Source of the DNA: Streptomyces sp. LHD-70 | GTDB lineage: Bacteria > Actinomycetota > Actinomycetes > Streptomycetales > Streptomycetaceae | DNA length: 64,000 bases | Direction: 5' to 3' | NCBI RefSeq assembly: GCF_031157275.1 | Contig: NZ_JAVIFW010000003.1 | Location: 62,001 to 126,000, forward strand | Part shown: piece after piece, positions 26,730-34,888 of the stretch | How positions within the stretch are numbered: the first letter of the stretch is position 1 | Layout of the letters: each line of letters starts with the position of its first letter | Position numbers and translations under genes: made by a program | Notes under the pieces: generated by a model | Database searches by the model: none | Seen by the model: the letters and a program-made list of their open reading frames with translations, nothing else | Told to the model about the DNA's origin: nothing

Positions 26730-27285
26730 TCAGCGAGATGATCCAGAGTTGAATCCCCTGGCGCGACGTGGGTGAGACGCAGCTGCGAGGTGAACCGGCG
26801 TCAGAAAGCTGGAGGCGTCCGCGACCTCGCAAGTCAGCGTGGACTGGAGGATCATCCGCAGACTGACGGGCGGTCGTCCATAGCGGATCGCGTTCATCAC
26901 GAGTTCGCTGACCATGAGCTCTGTGCTGAAGGCCAGGTCGTCCAGGTCCCAGGCGGCCAGCCGGTCGGTCGCGTAGGTGCGCGCGATTGAGGAGTTTGTC
27001 CGGCATCAGGTCGATGTCCGCGAGCGTGCGTACGGCCGTGCGCAGCCGCCCCATGATTGCGGAGGCATACAGACCACGGCCCACCACGTCGCCGATGACG
27101 AAGGCGATCCGGGCGCCGGAGAGCGGAATCACGTCGTACCAGTCGCCTCCCACACCCGCCCGTGCGCTGGAGGGCAGATAGCGGGCGGCCGTCTCCACAG
27201 CGCCGTGTCTGGGCATGCGGGTCGGGAGCACGCTCCGCTGGAGAGCCAGGGCGGTCGTGCGTTCATGGATGTACTGGCGGGCGTT
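26730..27285 (-). pseudogene. SpoIIE/HATPase-domain phosphatase remnant, second
   Basis: Read from 27285 downwards, one frame gives the start of a SpoIIE phosphatase domain: LQRSVLPTRMPRHGAVE, GVGGDWYDVIPLSGARIAFV, IGDVVGRGLYASAIMGRLRT. After about LMPDKLLN the sequence jumps, in another frame, to the HATPase N-box (ELMVSELVMNAIRYGRPPVSL) and a CEVADAS segment, then degenerates. The phosphatase core and the ATPase G-boxes are deleted. It lies directly downstream of PucR 3, just as the other relic lies beside PucR 1. Confidence 0.75.
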
Positions 27286-27313
27286 GACATAGGTATGTGG
27301 AGATACCTATGTT
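27284..27313 (+). promoter_or_regulatory. MarR promoter with embedded operator palindrome
   Basis: TTGACA at 27284-27289 and TATGTT at 27308-27313 are spaced 18 bases apart and form a near-consensus sigma-70-type promoter. A perfect 10-bp inverted repeat, ACATAGGTAT (27287-27296) and ATACCTATGT (27303-27312), overlaps both hexamers with a 6-base centre. This is the expected arrangement for MarR autorepression. Transcription would begin near 27320, at or next to the ATG at 27321, giving a leaderless mRNA. Confidence 0.75.
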
Positions 27314-27320
27314 GTCATAC

Positions 27321-27794
27321 ATGCTTCCTGGCAGTGCTCCCGAACAGCGCATCGACCGTGTGGCCTCCGAGCTCGCGGCGTGCCTGCCTGCGCTGCACCG
27401 GGCACTTGAGCGGCGGGTGGCAAGGGAGTACCCCCACCCCAAGCCGCCCGAGGGGCAGCTCGCGCTGCTGCGGTTCGTCGCGCAGCGCGAAGGCGCCACG
27501 GTCCGCGAGGCGGCCGATGCGCTGCTGATGAAGCCCAACAACGTCAGCGCCCTGGTCTCTCAACTCACGGAGCGGGGCGAACTGGAGCGCCGGCAGGACG
27601 CCGCCGACAAGCGGATCGCGCGCCTGCACCTCACGGCCTCCTCCCGGCAGCGGATCGCCGAGGTGACCGCCCTCGAAGAGGGGTACCTCCGCGAGGCGCT
27701 GCCGTCCCTCACCGAGGGCGAGATGGACGCGCTCGGTTCCGCCGTCCATGCGCTGAAGTCGCTGACGCGCCACCTTCACCCCACGGCGGGCTGA
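27321..27794 (+). CDS. MarR-family transcriptional regulator
   Basis: A winged-helix regulator of about 157 residues. The MarR core is GATVREAADALLMKPNNVSALVSQL followed by the wing ERRQDAADKRIARLHLT. The frame is open from 27297, but that start lies inside the promoter and operator, so ATG 27321 (MLPGSAPEQ), at the predicted transcription start, is preferred. It stands 273 bases before a DHA2 exporter and probably represses both itself and that exporter until a toxic ligand binds. Confidence 0.88.
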   Translation: MLPGSAPEQRIDRVASELAACLPALHRALERRVAREYPHPKPPEGQLALLRFVAQREGATVREAADALLMKPNNVSALVSQLTERGELERRQDAADKRIARLHLTASSRQRIAEVTALEEGYLREALPSLTEGEMDALGSAVHALKSLTRHLHPTAG

Positions 27795-27857
27795 CGGGGC
27801 AGGGGCGCCGGCTCACACATCCGCGTGTGCCGAGGCGTTTCGCCTTCCGTGTTCTTC

Positions 27858-27899
27858 CTGTGCCGAGGGCAGTTCCCATGGGGACTGCCCTCGGCACAG
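27858..27899 (+). terminator. Strong hairpin after the MarR gene
   Basis: A perfect 16-bp inverted repeat (CTGTGCCGAGGGCAGT at 27858-27873, complement at 27884-27899) with a 10-base loop lies 64 bases after the MarR stop. There is no T-run, as is common for terminators in GC-rich actinomycetes. It could also attenuate read-through into the exporter gene. Confidence 0.6.
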
Positions 27900-27949
27900 G
27901 CCCGTCCTGCCCTCGCCCCGTCCCCTTGTCGGCCGGCGGGGCCGCCCCC

Positions 27950-27994
27950 GTACCAGCTGTGGCAGTACCAGCTGTGGCAGCACCGGCTGTGACC
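27950..27994. repeat. 15-bp tandem repeat, three copies
   Basis: GTACCAGCTGTGGCA occurs twice head to tail (27950-27964, 27965-27979), followed by a diverged third copy at 27980-27994. CAGCTG within each unit is palindromic. It lies between the MarR hairpin and the exporter start. Confidence 0.7.
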
Positions 27995-28067
27995 GTGGCG
28001 ATGCCGCGCTTCGTGCTGCTCGTACAGCCATCCCCTTCAAACTCCCTTCAAAAGAAACGGCCTCTTC

Positions 28068-29690
28068 ATGGTGTCCATTTCCATGGGCAACTCCGCCCCG
28101 GCCACGGCTGCTCCCGAGCAGCCGAAGTCCGTGGGCCGCCGGGGCAATCCCTGGCTTGCTCTGATCGCGGTGTCGTTCGGCCTGCTCATGGTGCAGCTCG
28201 ACGGCTCCGTCGTCGCCATCGCCAACCCGGCGATCGGCAAGGACCTCGGGGCGAGCACCGCGGAGCTGCAATGGGTCACCAACTCCTACCTGCTCGCCCT
28301 CGCGGCTTCGATGATCCTCGGCGGCAAGCTCGGTGACCGGTTCGGCCGGCGCTTCTACTACCTCTTGGGTGTCGGCGGATTCGTCGTCACCTCGGTCGCC
28401 ATCGGACTCGCGAGCAGCGTCGAGGGTGTGATCGTCTTCCGTGCTCTGCAGGGTCTGTGCGGAGGCATCCTGATGCCCAACACCCTGGGCATCCTGCGCG
28501 CCGTGTTCCCGCCGAAGAAGTTCGCGCTCGCGGTGGGTATCTGGGGCATGGTCTCGGCCGTGTCGACCTCGCTCGGGCCGATCATCGGCGGCCTGCTCGT
28601 CGAACACGTCGACTGGACCTGGGTGTTCTACCTGAACGCGCCGATCGGCGTCGTCGCCCTGCTGTTCAGCATGGCGGTCCTCGCGGAGTCCAAGAGCTCC
28701 AGCGGACGGGAGCGCTTCGACATCGCGGGTGTCGTCCTGCTCGCCGCCGGTCTGCTTGCGCTCGTCTTCGGCATCGTCAAGGGCGAGACCTGGGGCTGGT
28801 CCTCCGTCGGAACCCTCGGTTCCATCGCCCTCGGCCTGGTGCTCCTGGTCCTCTTCTGCCGGTACGAGACCCGGCAGGAGCACCCGCTGCTGCCGATGCG
28901 CCTGTTCCGCAACCGTTCGCTGACCACCGGCGCGGTGATGACCCTGCTGAACTTCTTCGTGATGCTCGGCGGCATCTTCTTCATCATGCTGTACCTGCAG
29001 AACGTGCGCGGCTACACGCCTGTCGAGGCCGGTATCAGCACGCTGCCGATGTCGATCGCCTCGCTGTTCGCCTCCCCGATGGGCTCCCAACTGACCACCC
29101 GCTTCGGCCCGCGCGTCACCATCCCGCTGGGTCTGGTGCTCTCGGCCGCCGCCATGTTCTCTATGCTCACCTGGACCGTCGACTCGTCCTACGCGACCAT
29201 GTGGCCGGCGTACGTCGCGATGGGTCTCGGCGTGGGCATCGTGCTGCCCGCCACCGCCGCGGCGATCATCGGCAACGCGCCGGTCAGGGACGGCGGTGTG
29301 GCGTCCGGCCTGCAGTCCACCATGCTGCAGATCGGTGGTGCGCTCGGCACCTCCGTGCTGGTCACCGTGATCGCGGGCAAGGTCGGTTCCTCGCTGTTCG
29401 GTGAGCTGACCCGCGCGGGCGTTCCGGTCTCCGTGGCCCACGAACTCGAGCAGGCCGAGGACGCCGTCACGATGGGGATCGCCCCGGTCTCCTCCGACAT
29501 GACGGCACAGCTCAAGGCCGCGGTCGTAGAAGGCAGCGGCCAGGCCTTCGTGAGCGGTCTGCACTCCGCCGTCACCGTGACCGGCATCCTCTGCCTGATC
29601 GGCGCCGTCGTCGCCGTCGTCGGGATCAGGAGCCGCGCCGAGGAGGCGAAAGCCGGAGACGGGGACGTGGTGGTCGTCGCTGCTCATTGA
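28068..29690 (+). CDS. DHA2-family MFS drug exporter (EmrB/QacA type)
   Basis: A 540-residue, 14-segment major facilitator. Motifs are LMVQLDGSVVAIANPAIGKDL in the first segment, GGKLGDRFGRRFYYLLG in the first cytoplasmic loop, and the antiporter motif C-like GPIIGGLLVEHVDWTWVFYLNAPIG. This is the pattern of proton-driven multidrug or antibiotic exporters. ATG 28068 is used; a second in-frame ATG lies at 28083, and neither has a clear Shine-Dalgarno. The MarR gene upstream is its likely local repressor. Confidence 0.9.
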   Translation: MVSISMGNSAPATAAPEQPKSVGRRGNPWLALIAVSFGLLMVQLDGSVVAIANPAIGKDLGASTAELQWVTNSYLLALAASMILGGKLGDRFGRRFYYLLGVGGFVVTSVAIGLASSVEGVIVFRALQGLCGGILMPNTLGILRAVFPPKKFALAVGIWGMVSAVSTSLGPIIGGLLVEHVDWTWVFYLNAPIGVVALLFSMAVLAESKSSSGRERFDIAGVVLLAAGLLALVFGIVKGETWGWSSVGTLGSIALGLVLLVLFCRYETRQEHPLLPMRLFRNRSLTTGAVMTLLNFFVMLGGIFFIMLYLQNVRGYTPVEAGISTLPMSIASLFASPMGSQLTTRFGPRVTIPLGLVLSAAAMFSMLTWTVDSSYATMWPAYVAMGLGVGIVLPATAAAIIGNAPVRDGGVASGLQSTMLQIGGALGTSVLVTVIAGKVGSSLFGELTRAGVPVSVAHELEQAEDAVTMGIAPVSSDMTAQLKAAVVEGSGQAFVSGLHSAVTVTGILCLIGAVVAVVGIRSRAEEAKAGDGDVVVVAAH

Positions 29691-29706
29691 GCACCGCCAC
29701 CCGCGT

Positions 29707-29752
29707 GGGACGGCGCTGCCGGGGCGCGAATCGGCCCCGGCGGCGCCGTCCC
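29707..29752 (+). terminator. Terminator hairpin after the exporter
   Basis: A 19-bp stem (29707-29725 with 29734-29752, one G-T mismatch) and an 8-base loop start 17 bases after the exporter stop. It lies between convergent genes and may terminate both. Confidence 0.7.
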
Positions 29753-29878
29753 GGAAGTGGAGCACGGCGTCGAACCGGTGGCTCGCCCGGCTTGCTCCAC
29801 GTCGCGGCGGGTGACGGCGCCTCGCCCCGCTCGGCCGCGGACGGCTCGGCCGCTGACCGCCCGACCGCCCGCCCAGGC

Positions 29879-30655
29879 TCACCGCCGCTCGACCAGGTCC
29901 TCTTCCAGTGCGTGTGCCGCGGCGTTCAAGGTGGAGACCAGGGACTGGAGGTCGTGCGGGTCGTAGCGCACGCCGGGCATGGACACGGACAGGCCCGCCA
30001 GTGCGGTGCTGTCCCGGTCGCGCACCGTCACGCCGACGGCGACGAGGCCGCGTTCGGACCGCTCCCGGTTGACGGCGAAGCCGTTGCGGCGCAGTCGCCT
30101 CAGCTCGGTCCGCAGCGCGGAGAGGTCGGGGCGATCGCCGGGACGGTCGCGGTAGCGCTCGGGGGCGTACACCTCCTCCAGCTGCTCGTCGGGAAGTTCG
30201 GCGAGGAGCAGCAGTCCCGCCGTCGTGCGGTGGGCCGGGAACACCATGCCCTCCCTGGAGCCGACTCGCAGGGCCTGCCGGCACTCGACGCTGGCGATGA
30301 ACCGTGCCGTGTCGCCGGTGCGGACGATCAGGTTCGCGGTCTCGTCCACGAGGCCGACGATCCGCTGCAAGTGGGGCAGGGCCGCCGTGCGCAGCCGCGA
30401 CACCAGGGATTGGGAGTGCGCGGCCAGCTCCAGTACCGGGCCCGCGCGGTAGTGGCGGTCCTCGTCCTGCACGGCGAAGTCCCGGTAGACGAGCATCGCC
30501 AGGAGCCGGTGGGCGGTGGAGCGGGCGACTCCCAGCCGCTCGGCGATCTGCGAGACCGTCACGCCGCCCTCCATCTGCAGGATGGTCGCGGCTCGCAGTG
30601 CGTGATCGACACTCGCGATCGGGTAGGGCGGTGGCGTCTTGAGCGGTTTGTCCAT
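29879..30655 (-). CDS. IclR-family regulator of the gentisate cluster
   Basis: A 258-residue IclR protein. The N-terminal winged helix has VTVSQIAERLGVARSTAHRLLAML, and the C-terminal GAF-like effector domain ends with typical GLSVSMPGVRYDPHDL. IclR regulators of aromatic pathways bind the substrate or a ring intermediate. It is divergent from the gentisate dioxygenase gene across only 93 bases and is almost certainly its regulator. The tandem TGCGTTC-type repeats in that spacer near 30679-30695 may be part of its operator. Confidence 0.9.
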   Translation of the reverse strand: MDKPLKTPPPYPIASVDHALRAATILQMEGGVTVSQIAERLGVARSTAHRLLAMLVYRDFAVQDEDRHYRAGPVLELAAHSQSLVSRLRTAALPHLQRIVGLVDETANLIVRTGDTARFIASVECRQALRVGSREGMVFPAHRTTAGLLLLAELPDEQLEEVYAPERYRDRPGDRPDLSALRTELRRLRRNGFAVNRERSERGLVAVGVTVRDRDSTALAGLSVSMPGVRYDPHDLQSLVSTLNAAAHALEEDLVERR

Positions 30656-30739
30656 GGCCTGCCTTCACGTTCGCGCCGTTACGCGTTCTGCGTTCTGCTC
30701 TCCAGAATCTACGTGTTCCGCTGAGCAGTTCGATCCACG

Positions 30740-30757
30740 CTGAGTCGCATGACTCAG
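30740..30757. promoter_or_regulatory. Inverted repeat over the gentisate dioxygenase start codon
   Basis: CTGAGTC (30740-30746) and GACTCAG (30751-30757) form a 7-bp inverted repeat with a 4-base centre enclosing the ATG at 30749. No Shine-Dalgarno precedes that ATG. The element could be an operator or an mRNA hairpin that limits translation. Confidence 0.4.
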
Positions 30758-31912
30758 TCCTCCATCGCCCACGCCACGGGTTCCCCGGTCCGGCTCCAGG
30801 CCGTCACGGCGGAGGGGCAGCCCGAGGTCACCCCGGCGCTCGAAGAGCTGTACCGGGGCTTCGAACAGGAACTGCTCGTCCCGTTGTGGACCGAGATCGG
30901 TGACCTGATGCCGGCCCACCCGCGCTCGCGCGCCGTCCCGCACGTGTGGCGCTGGGAACAGCTACGCGCGCTCGCGGCGCGGGCCGGCGACCTCGTCCCC
31001 GTCGGACGCGGCGGCGAGCGCCGCGCCATCGCGCTGGCCAACCCTTCGCTGGGCGGCCGACCGTTCGCCACGCCGACCCTGTGGGCCGCGATCCAGTACC
31101 TGATGCCGGGGGAGGACGCCCCGGAGCACCGGCACACACAGCACGCGTTCCGGTTCGTCGTCGAGGGGGAGGGCGTCTGGACGGTCGTCGGCGGCGACCC
31201 GGTGGCCATGCGACGCGGCGACTTCCTCCCGCAGGCAGGCTGGAACATGCACGCGCACCACAACGCCACCGCCGAGCCGATGGCCTGGATCGACGGTCTC
31301 GACATCCCGTTCCAGTACGGCACCGAGACCCAGTTCTTCGAGTACGGCCGGGACGAGATCGGCGACGCCGAGCGGATCACCCCCGAACGTTCGCGCTCCG
31401 AGCGGCTGTGGGGCCACCCCGGCCTGCGCCCGGTGTCCGCCCGCACCACCCGGCCCGGCTCACCCCTGCTGGCGTACCGCTGGGAGCACACCGACAGCGC
31501 CCTGAACGATCAACTCGCCCTGGAGGCCGAGGACTTCGAGGGAACCGTCGAGCCCGGCCACGCCGCCGTCCGGTTCAGCGACCCGGCCACGGGCGCCGAC
31601 GTACTGCCCACCATCCGCGCCGAGATGCACCGCGTCGCGCGCGGCGCCGAGACCGCGCCGGTCCGCGAGACCGGCTCGTCCGTCTACCAGGTCTTCGATG
31701 GCTCCGGCACCGTCACCGTCGGCGAGAAGACCTGGTCCGTGACGCGCGGCGACCTGTTCGTCGTCCCCTCCTGGCAGCCGCTGTCCGTGCGCTCCGAAGC
31801 CGGTACCACCGACTCCGACTCCGGCGCCCTGGACCTGTTCCGCTTCAGCGACTCCCCGATCTTCGAGGCCCTCCGGCTCGACCGTACCCACGTGGAAGGA
31901 ACCACCCGATGA
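30749..31912 (+). CDS. Gentisate 1,2-dioxygenase
   Basis: A 387-residue bicupin Fe(II) ring-cleavage enzyme that opens gentisate to maleylpyruvate. The first cupin carries the iron ligands His127 and His129 (PEHRHTQHAF) and His168 (NMHAHHN), with the same spacing as in characterised gentisate dioxygenases. A second cupin-like region with FDGSGTVTVGEKTWSVTRGD follows near 310. The stop overlaps the start of the fumarylpyruvate hydrolase gene (ATGA), so the two are coupled. It heads the operon that continues to the 3-hydroxybenzoate hydroxylase. Confidence 0.93.
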   Translation: MTQSSIAHATGSPVRLQAVTAEGQPEVTPALEELYRGFEQELLVPLWTEIGDLMPAHPRSRAVPHVWRWEQLRALAARAGDLVPVGRGGERRAIALANPSLGGRPFATPTLWAAIQYLMPGEDAPEHRHTQHAFRFVVEGEGVWTVVGGDPVAMRRGDFLPQAGWNMHAHHNATAEPMAWIDGLDIPFQYGTETQFFEYGRDEIGDAERITPERSRSERLWGHPGLRPVSARTTRPGSPLLAYRWEHTDSALNDQLALEAEDFEGTVEPGHAAVRFSDPATGADVLPTIRAEMHRVARGAETAPVRETGSSVYQVFDGSGTVTVGEKTWSVTRGDLFVVPSWQPLSVRSEAGTTDSDSGALDLFRFSDSPIFEALRLDRTHVEGTTR

Positions 31913-32748
31913 AGCTCGCCACCCTGCGCACCGGCGGCGCCACCAAGGCCGTCCGGCTCGACGGCGACGTCCTGATCGACCTCGGCGTCCCGGACGTCGG
32001 CACCCTCCTCGCCCAGGACGACTGGGCCGATCGAGCCGCCGCGGCCACCGGACCGGCGTACGACGTGACCGGAGCCGACTTCGCGCCCCTGGTCCCGCAG
32101 CCCTCGAAGGTGATCTGTGTCGGCCTCAACTACCGCAACCACATTCAGGAGATGGGGCGGGACCTGCCCGAACACCCCACCCTGTTCGCGAAGTTCGCCG
32201 ACGCGCTGATCGGCGCCGGCGACAACATCGCCCGGCCGGAGGAGACCGACGAGTTCGACTGGGAGGTCGAGCTCGCGGTGGTCGTCGGCAAGCGGGTGCG
32301 CCGCGCCCGGGGCGAGGAGGCCGAGCAGGCGATCGCCGGGTTCACCGTCCTGAACGACATCACCTGCCGGGACTGGCAGTTCCGTACCCGCGAGTGGCTG
32401 CAGGGCAAGATGTGGGACTCCAGCACCCCGGTCGGCCCCTACCTGGTCACACCCGAAGAGCTGCCCGGCGGCGTACGCCCCGCCCTCGACGTCCGCCTGA
32501 CCGTGGACGGTGCGGTCATGCAGTCCGACACCACCGCCGACCTGCTCTTCGACCCGGTCGACCTGGTCGAGTACGTCTCGACGATCGTGCGCCTGAACCC
32601 GGGCGACATCATCGCCACCGGCACCCCGGGCGGTGTCGGTCACGCCCGCAAGCCTGCCCGCTACCTGCTGGGCGGTGAGACGGTCGTCGCCGAGATCGAC
32701 GGCATCGGCCGCCTGGCGAACCGTGTCGTCAAGGAGAAGTCCGCCTGA
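31909..32748 (+). CDS. Fumarylacetoacetate hydrolase-family protein (fumarylpyruvate hydrolase)
   Basis: A 279-residue FAH-fold hydrolase. Landmarks are VGLNYRNHIQEMG, the metal-site segment DWEVELAVVVGKR, NDITCRDWQFR and TGTPGGVGHARKP. In the gentisate route it would split fumarylpyruvate into fumarate and pyruvate after isomerisation by the next gene's product. The start overlaps the dioxygenase stop and its own stop overlaps the isomerase start (TGATG), showing a tightly coupled operon. Confidence 0.92.
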   Translation: MKLATLRTGGATKAVRLDGDVLIDLGVPDVGTLLAQDDWADRAAAATGPAYDVTGADFAPLVPQPSKVICVGLNYRNHIQEMGRDLPEHPTLFAKFADALIGAGDNIARPEETDEFDWEVELAVVVGKRVRRARGEEAEQAIAGFTVLNDITCRDWQFRTREWLQGKMWDSSTPVGPYLVTPEELPGGVRPALDVRLTVDGAVMQSDTTADLLFDPVDLVEYVSTIVRLNPGDIIATGTPGGVGHARKPARYLLGGETVVAEIDGIGRLANRVVKEKSA

Positions 32749-33455
32749 TGTCCCGCACGTTCGAGGAAGCCAGGCGCTGGGCGCGGCTCGGAACCGATCT
32801 GTTCGTCCGGGCGGCGGATATTGGTGAGGCCGGTCTTGACGCGCCGAGCGCGCTGCCCGGCTGGACCCGCAAGCATCTCGTCGCGCACGTCGCCGCCAAC
32901 GCCGATGCCCTGGGCAACCTCGTCCACTGGGCGGCCACAGGCGACCGCAAGCCGATGTACTCCTCCCCGGAGGAGCGCGCCGCCGGGATCGAACGGGGCG
33001 CGGCCATGCCCGCCGCCGAACTGACCGCGTGGCTCCGCCGATCCGCGGACGAGCTGGCCGCGTCGACGGGCTCGCTCAGTGACGAGCAATGGCGGTCCCC
33101 GGTCGTCACAGCACAGGGCCGCACCGTGCCCGCCACCGAACTGCCCTGGATGCGTTCCCGTGAGGTGTGCGTCCACGCGGTCGACCTCGGTACCGGTCTG
33201 ACCTTCGCCGCCCTGCCGACCGGCTTCCTCGCCGCGCTCTGCGACGACGTCGTGGCCAAGCGCGCCAAGGACGGCGGCCCCGCGCTGCTCCTGGAGGCCA
33301 CCGACACCGGTGCTCGCTGGGAGCTCCCCGGGGAGGGCGAACCGGCCGGGCTCACCGCCCCCCTCCACGAGATCACGGCCTACCTGACCGGGCGCGAGCA
33401 CGCCCTCACGGCCCCCGGCGGTGGTCCGGTGCCTGCCCTGGCTCGCTGGCTCTGA
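32748..33455 (+). CDS. Mycothiol-dependent maleylpyruvate isomerase
   Basis: A 235-residue DinB/MDMPI-fold protein. The metal ligands match the mycothiol-dependent maleylpyruvate isomerase pattern: His47 (HLVAHVAANADAL), Glu139 and His143 (REVCVHAVDL). It converts maleylpyruvate to fumarylpyruvate using mycothiol, a thiol of actinobacteria, which supports the taxonomic call. It stands between the hydrolase and the hydroxylase genes in the gentisate operon. Confidence 0.92.
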   Translation: MSRTFEEARRWARLGTDLFVRAADIGEAGLDAPSALPGWTRKHLVAHVAANADALGNLVHWAATGDRKPMYSSPEERAAGIERGAAMPAAELTAWLRRSADELAASTGSLSDEQWRSPVVTAQGRTVPATELPWMRSREVCVHAVDLGTGLTFAALPTGFLAALCDDVVAKRAKDGGPALLLEATDTGARWELPGEGEPAGLTAPLHEITAYLTGREHALTAPGGGPVPALARWL

Positions 33456-33466
33456 CCGCCGGGCCC

Positions 33467-33591
33467 CACGAAGACTCCTGCCACCCGAACACACGAAGAC
33501 TCCTGCCACCTGAACGCACGAAGACTCCTGCCACCCGAACACACGAAGACTCCTGCCACCCGAACACACGAAGACTCCTGCCACCCGAAGA
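33467..33591. repeat. 25-bp tandem repeat, five copies, inside the gentisate operon
   Basis: Five head-to-tail units start at 33467, 33492, 33517, 33542 and 33567, each beginning CACGAAGACTCCTGCCACC. Unit 2 has two substitutions and unit 5 diverges at its end. The array fills the spacer between the isomerase stop (33453-33455) and the hydroxylase start (33605). Twenty-five is not a multiple of three, so it does not encode a peptide repeat. There are no spacers, which excludes CRISPR. Confidence 0.95.
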
Positions 33592-33604
33592 AGAGACAGA
33601 GACG

Positions 33605-34888
33605 ATGAACCCTGCGACCCCTCCCGCTGGCGACCAACCCGACGTGATCATCGTCGGAGGAGGCATCGGTGGCCTCAGCTCCGCGTTCGCCCTCGCCCGG
33701 CAGGGGTTGCGCGTGCGCGTCCTCGAACGGGCCCCGGAGTTCGGCGAGGTCGGCGCCGGCATCCAGATCGCGCCCAACTGCACCCGCATCCTCGACGAGT
33801 ACGGCCTGCTCGACGAGGCCAAGGACCTGGGCGTACTCCCGGAGAACATGGTGATGCGCGACGCCCTCGACTCCCGGGAGCTGACCCGGCTCGACCTGCG
33901 GGACCTGGAGCGGCGCTACGGCTTCCCGTACATGGTGATCCACCGCAGCGACCTGCACGGCCTCTTTCTGCGCGCCTGTCAGCGGGCCGGTGTGGAACTG
34001 CTGACGGACCAGACGGTCGTGGACTACGAGCACACCGACGGCGGCGCCCGGGTCCATCTGGAGAACGGCCGGACCTACGAGGCGCCGGTGATCATCGCCG
34101 CCGACGGCCTGCATTCGGTGGCCCGGCGCAAACTGGTCGGCGACGACGTGGCCAGCTCCGACTACGTCGCCTATCGCGCGGCCGTCCCGATCGACCAGGT
34201 ACGCGACAACGGCATCGCGGAGAAGGACGTCACCGTGTACGTCGGGCCGCGCTGCCACTTCGTGCAGTACGCCCTGCGCGGCGGCGACATGTTCAACCAG
34301 GTCGCCGTGTTCGAGTCGCCGAAGGCGCTCGCCGGGAAGGACGACTGGGGCACACCGGACGAGCTGGACGCGGCCTTCGCGGACACCTGCGACACCGTAC
34401 GCAAGGGCATCCCGCTGATGTGGCGTGACCGCTGGTGGCAGATGCTCGACCGGGACCCGATCGAGACGTGGGTGCATGGCCGGATCGCCCTGCTCGGCGA
34501 CGCCGCCCACCCGCCGCTGCAGTACATGGCGCAGGGCGCGATCATGGCGATCGAGGACGGCTGGGTCCTCGCCCAGCACGTCACCGGCCAGACTGCCGGA
34601 AACACTGGAAACGTCGGAGCACCGGACTGGGACGCCGTACTCGCCTCCTACGAAGCCGTCCGCGTCGAGCACTGCCGCCGGGTGCAGTCCACCGCCCGCG
34701 CGTGGGGCGAGCTCTGGCACCTGGACGGCGAACAGCGGCTGCAGCGCAACGCGATCATGCGTCAGCGTGACACCCACGACTACGACTTCACCGACTGGGT
34801 GTACGGCCCCACCGCGCTGTCCCCGGACGAGGAACCCGCGATGTTCACCCCGATCCCGCTGACCACGGCCGGAGGCGTCACCCAGTGA
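33605..34888 (+). CDS. FAD-dependent 3-hydroxybenzoate 6-hydroxylase
   Basis: A 427-residue group A flavoprotein monooxygenase. It has the N-terminal GGGIGG dinucleotide motif, the DG motif AADGLHSVARRKLVG near 165, and the GD motif LLGDAAHPPLQYMAQGA near 300. With gentisate dioxygenase upstream it most likely hydroxylates 3-hydroxybenzoate to gentisate; salicylate 5-hydroxylation is less likely because those are multicomponent enzymes. ATG 33605 follows the tandem repeat array, with a weak AAGAGA upstream. Its stop overlaps the start of the thiolase relic. Confidence 0.88.
   Translation: MNPATPPAGDQPDVIIVGGGIGGLSSAFALARQGLRVRVLERAPEFGEVGAGIQIAPNCTRILDEYGLLDEAKDLGVLPENMVMRDALDSRELTRLDLRDLERRYGFPYMVIHRSDLHGLFLRACQRAGVELLTDQTVVDYEHTDGGARVHLENGRTYEAPVIIAADGLHSVARRKLVGDDVASSDYVAYRAAVPIDQVRDNGIAEKDVTVYVGPRCHFVQYALRGGDMFNQVAVFESPKALAGKDDWGTPDELDAAFADTCDTVRKGIPLMWRDRWWQMLDRDPIETWVHGRIALLGDAAHPPLQYMAQGAIMAIEDGWVLAQHVTGQTAGNTGNVGAPDWDAVLASYEAVRVEHCRRVQSTARAWGELWHLDGEQRLQRNAIMRQRDTHDYDFTDWVYGPTALSPDEEPAMFTPIPLTTAGGVTQ

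Noticed and set aside
27297..27320. GTG at 27297 as the start of the MarR gene.
   Set aside because: It lies inside the promoter and operator palindrome; ATG 27321 fits the predicted transcription start.
33467..33591. Tandem 25-bp array considered as a CRISPR.
   Set aside because: Units are contiguous with no spacers, and no cas genes are nearby.
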